Shown: positions 24,168 through 32,894 of the stretch, piece after piece
Numbering within the stretch: position 1 is the first letter of the stretch
Layout of the letters: each line of letters begins with the position of its first letter
Source of the DNA: Cyanobacteria bacterium REEB67
GTDB taxonomy: Bacteria; Cyanobacteriota; Vampirovibrionia; Obscuribacterales; Obscuribacteraceae
NCBI GenBank assembly: GCA_018971775.1
Contig: JAGXAB010000052.1
Coordinates: 1-46,452, forward strand
DNA length: 46,452 bases
Reading direction: 5' to 3'
Translations under genes and position numbers: made by a program
The notes under the pieces: generated by a model
The model's input: only the letters and a program-made list of their open reading frames with translations
Told to the model about the DNA's origin: nothing
Database searches by the model: none

Positions 24168-24959
24168 ATGGCGACGGTTGAAACTAAAAAAGCTAAAAAA
24201 TCCCCCGGTCTCGAGGCGCAGAGCGCCCTCAAGGAGACAATCAAAGATATCAACCAGGCGATCCGCTCCGGTCAGTTGACGGCGTCGAAGCCTGGCACAA
24301 TTGCCCAAACGGCCACTCAGCCAGCCATTGCCCTCAAACGCCCCCCTGCTCTTTCCCCCGACACTTTTGAAGTAGCCTACGACAATCGCGGCGTCGCCCA
24401 TACAATTGTCACCGCCGGTGGTGACACACTGACGGCCGTGCGTTCGACCAAAGTAGCCAAATCAGTCAAGGTGGAATACCAACACTCCAAGCTCAAAGGC
24501 CTGGATATCAATCTTTTAAATCTTGACGAGACTTATCACGAAGTCAGCTATGAGATCAAAACTCGCGAGAAGCGCGCCGTCATCACCGAGGTCGGCAGCG
24601 GCGAGAAAACCGCCGAACTTTACCTTGGTAAAAGAGCACCAGCTCGTCACATGACCCTGGGCGCCGATGGCACTCAGGTGATCGAAGGCAGCGAAGGCCG
24701 CCTGACCATCGATCCGACTTTCACCAAGTATCTGATGCAATCAAAAGAGCAGGGCTCGATTTTTGTCGATCTCGCAGTCAACAAGATGCAAGTCACTTTC
24801 CCAGATGGTTTCAAACAAACCTACGGAGTCACCGCTGCCGAAGCTGCACTCCTGCGCCAGGGGCCAGTCGGGTTCAAAATCCACTGGCTAATAGACAACA
24901 ACGGTAATCACCGCTTCCAGTGGTCGGCGATTGTGTCGTACGCCAAGTTGTCTAGCTAA
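24168..24959 (+). CDS. hypothetical cytoplasmic protein
   Basis: 263 residues with a good ribosome site (GGGAG, six bases before the ATG). The N-terminus is lysine-rich and helical (ETKKAKKSPGLEAQSALKETIKD would be too long to quote further), then a Pro/Thr-rich linker to about residue 65, then a beta-rich domain in alternating charged strands (VKVEYQHSKLKGLDINLLN, HEVSYEIKTREKRAVITEV). The C-terminus GFKIHWLIDNNGNHRFQWS also suggests a beta-sandwich. No signal peptide, membrane helix or catalytic motif is seen. Only three bases separate it from the TPR gene downstream, so they are likely coupled. I do not recognise the family. Confidence 0.6.
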   Translation: MATVETKKAKKSPGLEAQSALKETIKDINQAIRSGQLTASKPGTIAQTATQPAIALKRPPALSPDTFEVAYDNRGVAHTIVTAGGDTLTAVRSTKVAKSVKVEYQHSKLKGLDINLLNLDETYHEVSYEIKTREKRAVITEVGSGEKTAELYLGKRAPARHMTLGADGTQVIEGSEGRLTIDPTFTKYLMQSKEQGSIFVDLAVNKMQVTFPDGFKQTYGVTAAEAALLRQGPVGFKIHWLIDNNGNHRFQWSAIVSYAKLSS

Positions 24960-24962
24960 AAA

Positions 24963-26585
24963 TTGAAAATTTGGCCGCTTATCGCATCATTGGCTCTGAC
25001 GATATCTCAAGTTGGAGCCGAAGATCATAGTTCGTTCGCCGAGGCGATCGACCAAACAATCAACTATGGTAACTGGCATAGAGCGCGGACTTTGTGCGCT
25101 CAGGGTCTAGGGAAAAACCCCGATGATGTGGATGCAAGGCTAGCCAGGGCTCGTCTGAAAAGTTGCATTGGCAAGCTGAATGAAGCGGTCGCAGACTGCA
25201 ATAAAGCGCTATTGACTCGTCCACACTTTGCGGAAGCTCTCTGCCTGAGGGGCCTGTTGTTGTGTGATCTAGGCAAAAGACAGTCGGGTCAAAACGATCT
25301 AAAAACATATTTGAGCATGACCGAATCGGCTCACGATACCAATACTTTAATGCGCCGCGCAATCGCATTCGAATTTCTCAACGACTACAAATCCAGAGAC
25401 AAATTATGTCAGGAAATAGTGACTGATACAACGACGGCCACTGCTAGACAAGAAATATTCAATCGCGGCTCGGCACAAATGAGATTGCATAAATTCAAAG
25501 ATGCGCTTGAATCATTCAGCAAATTGAAAACGTTCTCTGTCAACTCACCACGCCTACTCATGCTTATCGCTTATTGTCACTCGCAAACAGGAGAATCCAA
25601 TCTCGCTCTGCAAGAATTTGCCAGAGTCGCCTCGTGGGAGCCTGACGCTTTTAACAATGAGGGCGGATGGGGTAACGAGCTGGAAAAAGAGAAGAAATTC
25701 GACGAAGCGATCAAACATTATGACCGGGCACTGAAAAGCGAAAGCCACTATTTATTTGCACTCAGACACAGAGCTTACTGCTTCACTTGCATAAGCAACA
25801 ATGAAGCAGCTCTCAGAGACCTGAATAGTGCATTAGCACTTGAGCCAGACGAACCATACACGCTTCTACAGCGCATAGAAGCCGAGCACGCCTTAGGTAA
25901 GCACAAAGAGGCCGTCACCGACAGCCGAGCTGTGATAGCGATTGAGCCCAAAAATTCCACAGCCTGGTATCACCTCGGAGATTCGCTCGCACACCTGGAG
26001 AGGTGGAGCGAGGCATGCGCAGCTTGCACACAGGCGATCAAACTGGATCCAAAATATTTCAACGCTTTCTGCAACCGCGCCTGGGCCGAGCGCGAGCTGG
26101 GAATGCGCAACCAGGCAATTGCTGATTATACGGCGGCGCTGCGGATCGATCCAAAGTCGGATTTTGCCCATTACAGTCGCGGCTTAATGCTTCGAGACGA
26201 GAAAAAATTCGCTCAATCAATTGCCGACCTTTCGGCAGCGATCAAAGAAGCTCCGAATAATGCCTTTTATTTTTGCGCCCGCGGCTGCTCCGAAGTAAAA
26301 AACCATGACTATCAAAAAGCAATCGAAGATTGTACGGAATCGATTAAGCTCAATGCCAGTAGATTGCACCCTTACTTATCGCGAGGAGAGGCATACGCTG
26401 GCTTGGGCAATTATGACCTGGCTTTGAGCGATTTAAATTACGTGATCAAATATAACCCAACAGATATCGAAGCCCTGACAGAGCGAGCCAAAGTCTATAA
26501 AAAACTGAAAAAGCCAGCTCTGGCCGCAGTCGACCTGGCATGCCTAGACAAACTCGCCGCCGAGAAAAAGAGCAAAAGAGAGTAA
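24963..26585 (+). CDS. secreted multi-TPR protein
   Basis: 540 residues starting at a TTG three bases after the previous stop; this start yields a signal peptide (IWPLIASLALTISQVGAE), supporting it despite the absent ribosome site. The rest is nearly all TPR units, about a dozen, with consensus positions such as AWYHLGDSLAHLERWSEA and AFCNRAWAERELGMRNQA, in the GNxxxAxxxYxxALxxxP style. Expected to be a periplasmic scaffold for protein-protein binding. It is convergent with the Ski2-like helicase 35 bases further on; no bidirectional terminator is obvious between them. Confidence 0.8.
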   Translation: MKIWPLIASLALTISQVGAEDHSSFAEAIDQTINYGNWHRARTLCAQGLGKNPDDVDARLARARLKSCIGKLNEAVADCNKALLTRPHFAEALCLRGLLLCDLGKRQSGQNDLKTYLSMTESAHDTNTLMRRAIAFEFLNDYKSRDKLCQEIVTDTTTATARQEIFNRGSAQMRLHKFKDALESFSKLKTFSVNSPRLLMLIAYCHSQTGESNLALQEFARVASWEPDAFNNEGGWGNELEKEKKFDEAIKHYDRALKSESHYLFALRHRAYCFTCISNNEAALRDLNSALALEPDEPYTLLQRIEAEHALGKHKEAVTDSRAVIAIEPKNSTAWYHLGDSLAHLERWSEACAACTQAIKLDPKYFNAFCNRAWAERELGMRNQAIADYTAALRIDPKSDFAHYSRGLMLRDEKKFAQSIADLSAAIKEAPNNAFYFCARGCSEVKNHDYQKAIEDCTESIKLNASRLHPYLSRGEAYAGLGNYDLALSDLNYVIKYNPTDIEALTERAKVYKKLKKPALAAVDLACLDKLAAEKKSKRE

Positions 26586-26620
26586 AAAAGACTAGCTACA
26601 ATTGCGAAAGCGAAGCGACT

Positions 26621-28993
26621 CTAAAAATCTTCCGAAACTTCGTCGCGGTTCAAGAGCATCTCGACGGTGCGGCAGCGGTCGACAACGGTCTCGGGCATGC
26701 CGGCGGCGCGGATGTATTGCCGCGTCAGGTCGAGGGTACGGCGCAGGCTGCGCACGACGTCGCCTTCATCAAAAGGAGTGGCGTTTCTGATCTGGTGCCA
26801 ACTGGCTCCCTGAGCCCACATCTCGGTCAGTCCAGATTGATGGGGACCTAGCTCGATCGGCATTTCGACATCGAATTCTTTTTGCAAACGCAAAATTTTA
26901 CGTTGTAGCTTGTGCGCATTTTCCAGGGCAAATTCTACCTGAGGCGAAACTTTGATGCGCATCGAATCATGCCCACCGCGCGCTTCTTCGCCAACCAGGG
27001 CAGTAATCAGAGCCGCCAGTTCAGGACCATTGAGATGATTGAAGATATTGCTCATCGCCATTTCGGTCAAGAAAAGTTCGTTCTGACCACGGATGGCTGC
27101 GGCCATGTTACCGAGCTTGGTCGGCTTGTCGCCGTCGATATAACCGAAAGTGCGCAGGATGTTGGCCAGGGCTTCGAAAGTACGCCAGTAAAAATTAGTC
27201 TCGCGAGCGACGCGTTTGTCGATTTCTTTGATGCGCTTATCAATCTGCATCGTGCGCTCGGTCTGCTTACTGCAAGGCTTTTGCACAGGGCAGCCGTGAC
27301 AGGGCATGGCATAGGCTTCCTGCAAAATACTGTGAATCTCTTCGCGGGTGCCTTCGAGCTCGGCCAGACCAGGATGCAAACCGCCACCTTTGGGCGTGTG
27401 CTGCTTGAGCGTTTTTTCGGTTGTCTTCAGTTGCTTGTGCTTGACTCGAATCGTTTCCAGACGCTTGGCGTAGAGCGGCAAATCGCCGATTTCACCGGGG
27501 CAGAGCGGCTCCAGAATCTTTTGCTTTTCCAGCTCGAGGGCCATCTTTTGATCGTAGACCGGAGCCAAAGTACGGTTGATCAAAAACTGGCCGAAACTGC
27601 GCTCGATCAAATCACGAGCATCGTCAATGGTGTGACGCTCGAGCAAATTGAGCACCATGCCGTAGGATGGAGTGAAACGGCTCGACAGAGGATCAGGCGG
27701 TGCCTGAGCCAGTTTGGCCGCGTCTTCTACCGACTCGAAAAGGTTGTGCAGGACGACGACATGACCGACTTCGTCCATACCGCGACGGCCGGCGCGACCG
27801 GACATCTGCAAAAATTCGGAGGCGCGCAATTCGCGGTGACCTTCATCGCCACGTTTTTGAATGCACGAAATAACAGTAGAACGAGCCGGCATGTTGATAC
27901 CGGCGGCGAGGGTTTCAGTGGCGAAGACAACTTTGAGCAGACCTTTCTGGAAAAGTTTTTCGACCATGCCCTTCCAGCTCGGCAACATACCGGCGTGGTG
28001 CACGGACATGCCTTCCATCAAGTAAGGAAGATGGGGATGGTTAGCCAGGTTTGGATTGTCTTTGGTAAATTGCTCGATGAGCATTTTCAATTCGCGCTGT
28101 TCTTCCTTGTGAAGGAGCGGGATGCCGCGCGCCATTTTCATCGCTTCTTCGCAGCCGCGACGCGAGAACAGGAAATAAATCGCCGGCAGCATGTTACGCG
28201 CCGAGAGATTGGCTAAGACATCACCAGGATGCGTATAAAGACCGCCCATCGGCCGGCGCTTCTTGTCTTTATCTTGCTTGTGAAATTTCTTTTTGCCGAA
28301 GCGTTGCTTCAAAAATGTATTGACGCCGCCGCCAGGATTAATCAGCGGGTAGAGCTTGCGCTCGCCGAAATAGTGAAAGCGCAAAGGCACCGGCCGGAAA
28401 TCAGAGACGACCAGAGCGGTCGGGCCGTGGGTTTCGTCGATCCACTCGGTGAGCTCTTCGGCGTTGGCGACGGTAGCCGATAGCGCGACGAGCTGAATAT
28501 CTTTGGGAGCGTAAATAATCGACTCTTCCCAGACTGTGCCGCGCTGGGGGTCATTCATATAATGGCATTCGTCGAGGACGACAAAGGCTACATCGCGCAG
28601 GTTTTTCTTGACGTCACCAAGAATGGTGCCGTAAAGCATGTTACGAAAAACTTCGGTAGTCATGACGACGATCGGCGCATCACGATTGATCGAGAGGTCG
28701 CCGGTGAGCAGACCGACTTTGTCCTCTCCATATTTCTGACGCAGGTCGTAAAGCTTCTGGTTGGAGAGCGCCTTGAGCGGTGTTGTGTAATAACAACGCT
28801 TGTTAGACATTAACGCCATTTCAACTGCGTATTCGGCGACAACGGTTTTGCCCGAACCGGTGGGCGAACAGACGACCACGCTGCGGCCAGCTTCCAGGTG
28901 CCTGATGGCCTCAAGTTGAAATTCATCCAACTTAAAAGGGAAAAGATGTTCTACGTCGACTTGCAAATAAGTAACTCGGGTCTTCCTAAACAA
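26621..28993 (-). CDS. Ski2-like DEAD/H-box RNA helicase
   Basis: 790 residues. Motif I is SPTGSGKT (~residues 40-47), motif Ia TPLKALSNQ, motif II DECH (~138), motif III SATV, then in lobe two VFATETLAAGINMP and motif VI MSGRAGRRGMDE, the hallmark of Ski2/Mtr4-type helicases. A C-terminal helical region resembles the DSHCT domain (LALENA-like helices near 700). In between, a Cys-rich stretch HGCPVQKPCSKQ could bind metal or an iron-sulphur cluster. Such proteins occur in Cyanobacteria and Actinobacteria and probably unwind structured RNA for turnover. The start is a TTG at 28993, without a strong ribosome site, so the N-terminus is the least certain part. Confidence 0.88.
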   Translation of the reverse strand: MFRKTRVTYLQVDVEHLFPFKLDEFQLEAIRHLEAGRSVVVCSPTGSGKTVVAEYAVEMALMSNKRCYYTTPLKALSNQKLYDLRQKYGEDKVGLLTGDLSINRDAPIVVMTTEVFRNMLYGTILGDVKKNLRDVAFVVLDECHYMNDPQRGTVWEESIIYAPKDIQLVALSATVANAEELTEWIDETHGPTALVVSDFRPVPLRFHYFGERKLYPLINPGGGVNTFLKQRFGKKKFHKQDKDKKRRPMGGLYTHPGDVLANLSARNMLPAIYFLFSRRGCEEAMKMARGIPLLHKEEQRELKMLIEQFTKDNPNLANHPHLPYLMEGMSVHHAGMLPSWKGMVEKLFQKGLLKVVFATETLAAGINMPARSTVISCIQKRGDEGHRELRASEFLQMSGRAGRRGMDEVGHVVVLHNLFESVEDAAKLAQAPPDPLSSRFTPSYGMVLNLLERHTIDDARDLIERSFGQFLINRTLAPVYDQKMALELEKQKILEPLCPGEIGDLPLYAKRLETIRVKHKQLKTTEKTLKQHTPKGGGLHPGLAELEGTREEIHSILQEAYAMPCHGCPVQKPCSKQTERTMQIDKRIKEIDKRVARETNFYWRTFEALANILRTFGYIDGDKPTKLGNMAAAIRGQNELFLTEMAMSNIFNHLNGPELAALITALVGEEARGGHDSMRIKVSPQVEFALENAHKLQRKILRLQKEFDVEMPIELGPHQSGLTEMWAQGASWHQIRNATPFDEGDVVRSLRRTLDLTRQYIRAAGMPETVVDRCRTVEMLLNRDEVSEDF

Positions 28994-29135
28994 TTCGCCC
29001 TGAGAGGCGTAGGCTCGATTTTAGCAGCACTGGAGACAAGATGAGAGGTTTTGCCACTTCGATAACTAATTACCGTTGGGTTAAGCCTTGCAAACTGCCT
29101 CTAACCCCTTTGAAATCATATGTAGTATAGTCGAG

Positions 29136-29141
29136 TATAAT
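29136..29141 (+). promoter_or_regulatory. -10 element upstream of tRNA-Pro
   Basis: A consensus TATAAT 27 bases before the tRNA. The nearest -35-like box, TTGAAA at 29110-29115, is 20 bases away, too far for an ideal promoter. Confidence 0.4.
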
Positions 29142-29168
29142 TCCAGACGCTGGTCAGTGTTCAACTAT

Positions 29169-29240
29169 CGGGACGTGGCGCAGGGGTAGCGCGCACCTTT
29201 GGGGTGGGTGAGGCCGGAGGTTCAATTCCTCTCGTCCCGA
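29169..29240 (+). tRNA. tRNA-Pro (anticodon GGG)
   Basis: A full cloverleaf can be drawn. Acceptor CGGGACG (29169-29175) pairs with CGTCCCG (29233-29239) through all seven bases, starting with the C1-G72 pair typical of bacterial tRNA-Pro, and the discriminator is A. The D stem is GCGC/GCGC around AGGGGTA. The anticodon stem is CACCT/GGGTG with loop TTGGGGT, giving anticodon GGG. A five-base variable region and a T arm GGAGG/CCTCT around TTCAATT complete it. CCA is not encoded. A run of seven T follows directly and may end transcription. Confidence 0.95.
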
Positions 29241-29319
29241 TTTTTTTACACCGAGCATGTAAGCATCTAGATATGTAGTGCATAGGCGTATACTGTCCGT
29301 CGCTCTGGAATTAATATTG

Positions 29320-29991
29320 ATGAATAAAAAAAGTACTGTGGGATTGCCCGTCCTGGCCTCCCTCCTGTTCTTGTCAGCCTGCGGCGGTGCACACGACCAG
29401 GGATCCGGCGGCGCTCCCACTGCCACTGCCCCTCAAGCTGCGGCTCCGCCCGTGCGCGAGATGCAACCTTTGCAAGCCGGTCAACCGGCGCAGAAACAGC
29501 CGCTTTCATCGTTCTCGGGTCAGGTCATCCCCGGCGGCAATCCAGGCACCACGACAATTCCTTTTGGCCAGGCCTTCAAACTAGGTGATCTCCAGTATCA
29601 ATTCGGAGCGGCTCGCGGCAAGGGATTTGTTGGCCTTGAAGCTAATCCGGCCATGAAACCAGCGGCGGGCAATTCTTATTTCCTCGTCCGTTACCTGGTC
29701 GTGAATAACGGCGGAAGCTCAGTCACCGTGCCGAACAATGCAGCCGTACACTTGATGAACGGCACGACAAAGCAAGTACTCGACATCGATCAAGCCGCTA
29801 CCAATGCCAACGTCCAATCGGGCGCTGCCACGGGACTGCCAGATCAACTAGTACTGGACCCGGGTGTCGCCAACATGCAGAGTCTCGCTTTCGAAATACC
29901 GGCTTCGGTTGATGTTTCACAGCTCGACATACTGGTCACCGATCCGAAAGAGCCGACCAAGCTTTTTCAACTGGTCAAATTAGCTAATTAA
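29320..29991 (+). CDS. DUF4352-like lipoprotein
   Basis: 223 residues from the ATG at 29320. The N-terminus MNKKSTVGLP, a hydrophobic run and the lipobox LSAC mark a lipoprotein. A Gly/Pro/Ala-rich tether (~25-75) leads to a beta-sandwich domain: FGQAFKLGDLQYQFG, then NSYFLVRYLVVNNGGSSVTV, then PASVDVSQLDILVTDP. This is the pattern of DUF4352/telokin-like immunoglobulin domains on bacterial lipoproteins. The function of these is mostly unknown. The frame is open to 29278 but that start would lack a signal. Confidence 0.75.
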   Translation: MNKKSTVGLPVLASLLFLSACGGAHDQGSGGAPTATAPQAAAPPVREMQPLQAGQPAQKQPLSSFSGQVIPGGNPGTTTIPFGQAFKLGDLQYQFGAARGKGFVGLEANPAMKPAAGNSYFLVRYLVVNNGGSSVTVPNNAAVHLMNGTTKQVLDIDQAATNANVQSGAATGLPDQLVLDPGVANMQSLAFEIPASVDVSQLDILVTDPKEPTKLFQLVKLAN

Positions 29992-30090
29992 CCTAAAAGC
30001 TTTGTAGCCACGCATTTTCCAGATTTCTAACGGGTATAACGTAAATACTGGGGAAAATTTGGCGGCTTTGTGGGGTTCCGGGCTTTGGCT

Positions 30091-30279
30091 ATGGTCTGTT
30101 TGCTATGCAAAACAAAAATAGACAAGCTCGAAAGTATCAGGCATTGTCAAAATTGCGGTGTGATTACCTGCAATAACTCGACCTGCGGTGTCGAGACCTA
30201 CAGCGGCCCTCAAGAAGTGTGGATTTGCGAAAATTGCATAACCGTCGAATTGGAACCGGCCTATAAGCTTCGTTCCTGA
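30091..30279 (+). CDS. small zinc-binding protein
   Basis: 62 residues from the ATG at 30091. Four cysteine pairs dominate: CLLC near the start, CQNC, CNNSTC and CENC, spaced as in small cross-brace (FYVE/RING/PHD-like) zinc folds. No ribosome site is obvious, and an earlier start at 30070 would add only seven residues. Function unknown; such miniature zinc proteins usually bind protein or nucleic acid. Confidence 0.55.
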   Translation: MVCLLCKTKIDKLESIRHCQNCGVITCNNSTCGVETYSGPQEVWICENCITVELEPAYKLRS

Positions 30280-30301
30280 GCTTGACCCGGCATGATTTTT
30301 T

Positions 30302-31393
30302 TCAAAAATGAGACTGAGCCGCAAATTCGGCCAGATGCTGACAGACGATGATCGCAAACTCACGCATTTGAGGAGTGGGCAGACCTCGCCCGGGCAGACG
30401 CTTCCAGAGAGCAAGCACACCGAGACAGCCAGCTCCGATTTTTAGCGGCAGCAAGAGCGCTTCATTGGCGGCAAAGGCTGAGTGCAGCCCGGCCTCGTCT
30501 GGCTGCGGCAGAATGACCTTCAATTTTTGCGAACGGAAACAATCAAGAATCGGGTTTTTAACATCAGCGCAGGCTATCTCGTCAGGCAAAACCAGCCCGA
30601 CATCTGATTCCGAACGACCGGCGAGATTCAGGACTCTATTATCGACAGACGAGACATTGTCAGCATTGCCGTCCTTCGGATTGCTATCCAGATAAACGCA
30701 CGCTCCGCCAAAACCAAAGCGGTCAGCGATTAAAGTCGACGCGCTAGCCCATTTTTCCGGCCGTGAGTGATCGTCGAACGGTCCGAACATACGAGTCAAA
30801 TCGTAAAGTAATTTAAGGTCCCAGGCATCACCGGCCAATTTTTTCTGGTCGAAATCAAGCTTTACTATTGCTGAGAGAAGTTGCGAGACATCCAGCAATT
30901 CCTCGCACTCAGCATCAGTCCAGGTGCGACTTTCGCCACTTTGCTGCAACTGAATGAAACCGGAAAATTCGCCGCGCGATCTCAATTGCCCCGAAAGCGT
31001 TGCTTGCACTTCAGCAGCCCGGCAGAGTGTATCCATCGTTCCGCCGCCGGCATTGAGATCGATCAGGGGAGTGCCGGCGACAATACCGCTCCCCGCCTCG
31101 TCCGGATAGATACTGAAAAATTCAAGGACGAGCGCCATCGATTCTTGAGCAGGCAAACTATTGCCTAGGAAACATCTGGAAGCCTCATCTCGACAAAATT
31201 CCTGCGTGCATTGCAACCAATCTCCGACGACGAGCCAGACGACACAGCGCGTCGCGCCCAGGTCGCGGGTCAGTGCCTCGCAGGCGTACTCAAGTATCTC
31301 AGAGATAGCAGCGCCACGGCGCAAAAGGGCAATGACGCGACCATTTATACTGGCGCCAAAGTCGGTCAATGGCGTTAGCTCGGTCGGGTCCAT
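30302..31393 (-). CDS. GAF-domain protein
   Basis: 363 residues, no signal peptide or membrane helix. Two GAF-like units are apparent. The first is at ~20-175 (ISEILEYACEALTRDLGATRCVVWLV ... FSGFIQLQQSG) and the second at ~200-355 (FGGACVYLD ... EALLLPLKIGAGCLGVLALW). The repeated strand-helix order and the closing FAIIVCQHLAEFAAQS helix are typical. No kinase, cyclase or HTH output is attached, so it may sense a small molecule for a partner. It lies 25 bases after the gene at 31419-31775 in one operon, close to the SigF-like sigma gene. Confidence 0.75.
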   Translation of the reverse strand: MDPTELTPLTDFGASINGRVIALLRRGAAISEILEYACEALTRDLGATRCVVWLVVGDWLQCTQEFCRDEASRCFLGNSLPAQESMALVLEFFSIYPDEAGSGIVAGTPLIDLNAGGGTMDTLCRAAEVQATLSGQLRSRGEFSGFIQLQQSGESRTWTDAECEELLDVSQLLSAIVKLDFDQKKLAGDAWDLKLLYDLTRMFGPFDDHSRPEKWASASTLIADRFGFGGACVYLDSNPKDGNADNVSSVDNRVLNLAGRSESDVGLVLPDEIACADVKNPILDCFRSQKLKVILPQPDEAGLHSAFAANEALLLPLKIGAGCLGVLALWKRLPGRGLPTPQMREFAIIVCQHLAEFAAQSHF

Positions 31394-31418
31394 CTTATCT
31401 ATCTATTGAATAGGCCAA

Positions 31419-31775
31419 TTAGCCGACGGTGCGGTTTGCATGTCTGCGACGAGCGGGAGTGAGACGATATTTGTTCGGACATTCGACATCGAAGCCGGCG
31501 AAATAAGCGCGTCCAACACCGGGCTGCAAGCCGTGGGAAGCTTCGGGCAATTGCGAAAGCATGCCGCGACGCACCGGTAGATCTTCCAAAACGGGGTTGG
31601 GAAGCGTCGCCCCTTCGCCGATCGGGCGAATATAGCTCTCGACGTCTATCGACGGTATGCAATTGAAAATCGGATTTAGATGGACGAATTCGCGGATTTT
31701 GATTTTCAAAATCGCTTTTAGATGGTCATCTAGTTTTTCCAGGCGTACTGGATGTTCATCTGGTAATGAGGACAT
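31419..31775 (-). CDS. hypothetical protein
   Basis: 118 residues; the ATG at 31775 has a GAGG about ten bases upstream. The N-terminal third is a charged helix (RLEKLDDHLKAILKIKIREF), then VHLNPIFNCIPSIDVESYIRP and a basic C-terminus (RLTPARRRHANR). No known family is recognised. It is the first gene after the promoter at 31831-31858, followed by the GAF gene, so both are probably expressed together. Confidence 0.5.
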   Translation of the reverse strand: MSSLPDEHPVRLEKLDDHLKAILKIKIREFVHLNPIFNCIPSIDVESYIRPIGEGATLPNPVLEDLPVRRGMLSQLPEASHGLQPGVGRAYFAGFDVECPNKYRLTPARRRHANRTVG

Positions 31776-31830
31776 GAGGAAAAAACCTCAGAATTACTGA
31801 ATTAGTCAGGGCCTAAGCCACAAGTGGAGA

Positions 31831-31858
31831 ATGTTAGCAGAGTTTAACTGATTGTCAA
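31831..31858 (-). promoter_or_regulatory. promoter of the GAF operon
   Basis: On the minus strand TTGACA (31858-31853), 16-base spacer, TAACAT (31836-31831). A near-consensus housekeeping promoter about 55 bases before the ATG at 31775. Confidence 0.65.
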
Positions 31859-31994
31859 CAAGGCTCGCACATTAAGTCGACAATTTAATGAAGCAGCTTA
31901 ACGAACCCGCTTGGCGAGCGAGGTCCAGGTGAGGCCGCACGACCACGGGGCAGCTCTCCGCCCCGATCGCCGATGCTTAGCAAACCGGTTGCAG

Positions 31995-32786
31995 CTAACC
32001 GTATTGCCTGCAATCGGCAGCCATTATTTCTTTCAATTTTTTCAAAGCGCTATGTACTGCCCTCGAAACACCCATTTCGGATAGGCCTAAGACATATGCC
32101 GTTTCTTTCTGAGAGAGATCGTAGAGAAAAACGAATTCGATGATGACGCGGGTGCGGCCACTGAGGCGCTTCAGGGCCTGATTGATCAGCTCGCGATCTT
32201 CGGAAAGATTGAATGTCTCTTGATAGCGGCGGTCGGGCACGACCTCCGAAAGCGAGCGCCTGTCTTCGCGATCCTCGTCCTCCGAATTGCCGTCGAGGGA
32301 CTCATAGTGGATACGCGCTTCCCAGGACTGCTGGGCTTCGAGCACTTCATCCACGCTGTAACCGGAGTGATGAGCCAGCTCAGCTGTCGTCGGAGCGCGG
32401 TCGAACATACGCGTCAGCTTCTCTTCGATTTGCGAAAGCTGCGTATTGAGCTCGGTGAGGCGACGAGGCACCTGGACGAGCGAGCAGTGGTCGCGCAGAT
32501 AATGTCGTATCTCACCGCGGATATAGCAGGTAGCCAGCGTGCGGAAGCTGGCGGTACGCGCCCTGTGCGGATCGTAATACTTGATTGCTTTGAGAAGACC
32601 GATGGCGCCTACCTGCACCAGGTCTTCAAAACCATCCGGCTGGAATTGACTGTATTTCCGGGCGATCTGACGAACCAGGGACATGTGCATACGCACGAGC
32701 TCGGTCGTCTCGCTGCCGGAAAAGTCCTGCCGCGACGGCATCTCACTCAACAAATCTTCACTTCGTACCAGCGTTTTTCTACTCAA
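31995..32786 (-). CDS. group 3 RNA polymerase sigma factor, SigF/SigB-like
   Basis: 263 residues, TTG start with GGAG eight bases before it. Region 2 is clear (FEDLVQVGAIGLLKAIKYYDP, then ASFRTLATCYIRGEIRHYLRD), region 3 follows (VPRRLTELNTQLSQIEEKL) and region 4 ends the protein with the -35-binding helix-turn-helix (LSQKETAYVLGLSEMGVSRAVHSALKKL). Region 1.1 is absent, as in alternative sigma factors of the SigF/SigB/SigG type controlling stress, motility or development. No anti-sigma partner gene is seen beside it. The histidine kinase gene is divergent, and the intergenic region is only about 110 bases. Confidence 0.9.
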   Translation of the reverse strand: MSRKTLVRSEDLLSEMPSRQDFSGSETTELVRMHMSLVRQIARKYSQFQPDGFEDLVQVGAIGLLKAIKYYDPHRARTASFRTLATCYIRGEIRHYLRDHCSLVQVPRRLTELNTQLSQIEEKLTRMFDRAPTTAELAHHSGYSVDEVLEAQQSWEARIHYESLDGNSEDEDREDRRSLSEVVPDRRYQETFNLSEDRELINQALKRLSGRTRVIIEFVFLYDLSQKETAYVLGLSEMGVSRAVHSALKKLKEIMAADCRQYG

Positions 32787-32849
32787 GGTCCAATCTCCAG
32801 AATGCCCTTGACCCTAACGCCCTCACTACCACCCCACGGCAATATTCCC

Positions 32850-32878
32850 TTGACAATACCCTCTTAAACGATATTGTC
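32850..32878 (+). promoter_or_regulatory. promoter of the histidine kinase gene with overlapping inverted repeat
   Basis: TTGACA (32850-32855), 16-base spacer, TATTGT (32872-32877). GACAATA (32852-32858) and TATTGTC (32872-32878) form a perfect inverted repeat that overlaps both boxes, so a dimeric regulator could block the promoter. It lies just before the TTG at 32895. Confidence 0.6.
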
Positions 32879-32894
32879 TAAGGGGTAGGGCCCC

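Noticed and set aside
26912..28216. A 434-codon open frame antisense to the Ski2-like helicase (and similar long antisense frames at 7237-8028, 10544-11428 and 34062-34778)
   Set aside because: Each mirrors a well-supported gene on the other strand, has no recognisable domain and reflects codon bias of the real gene.
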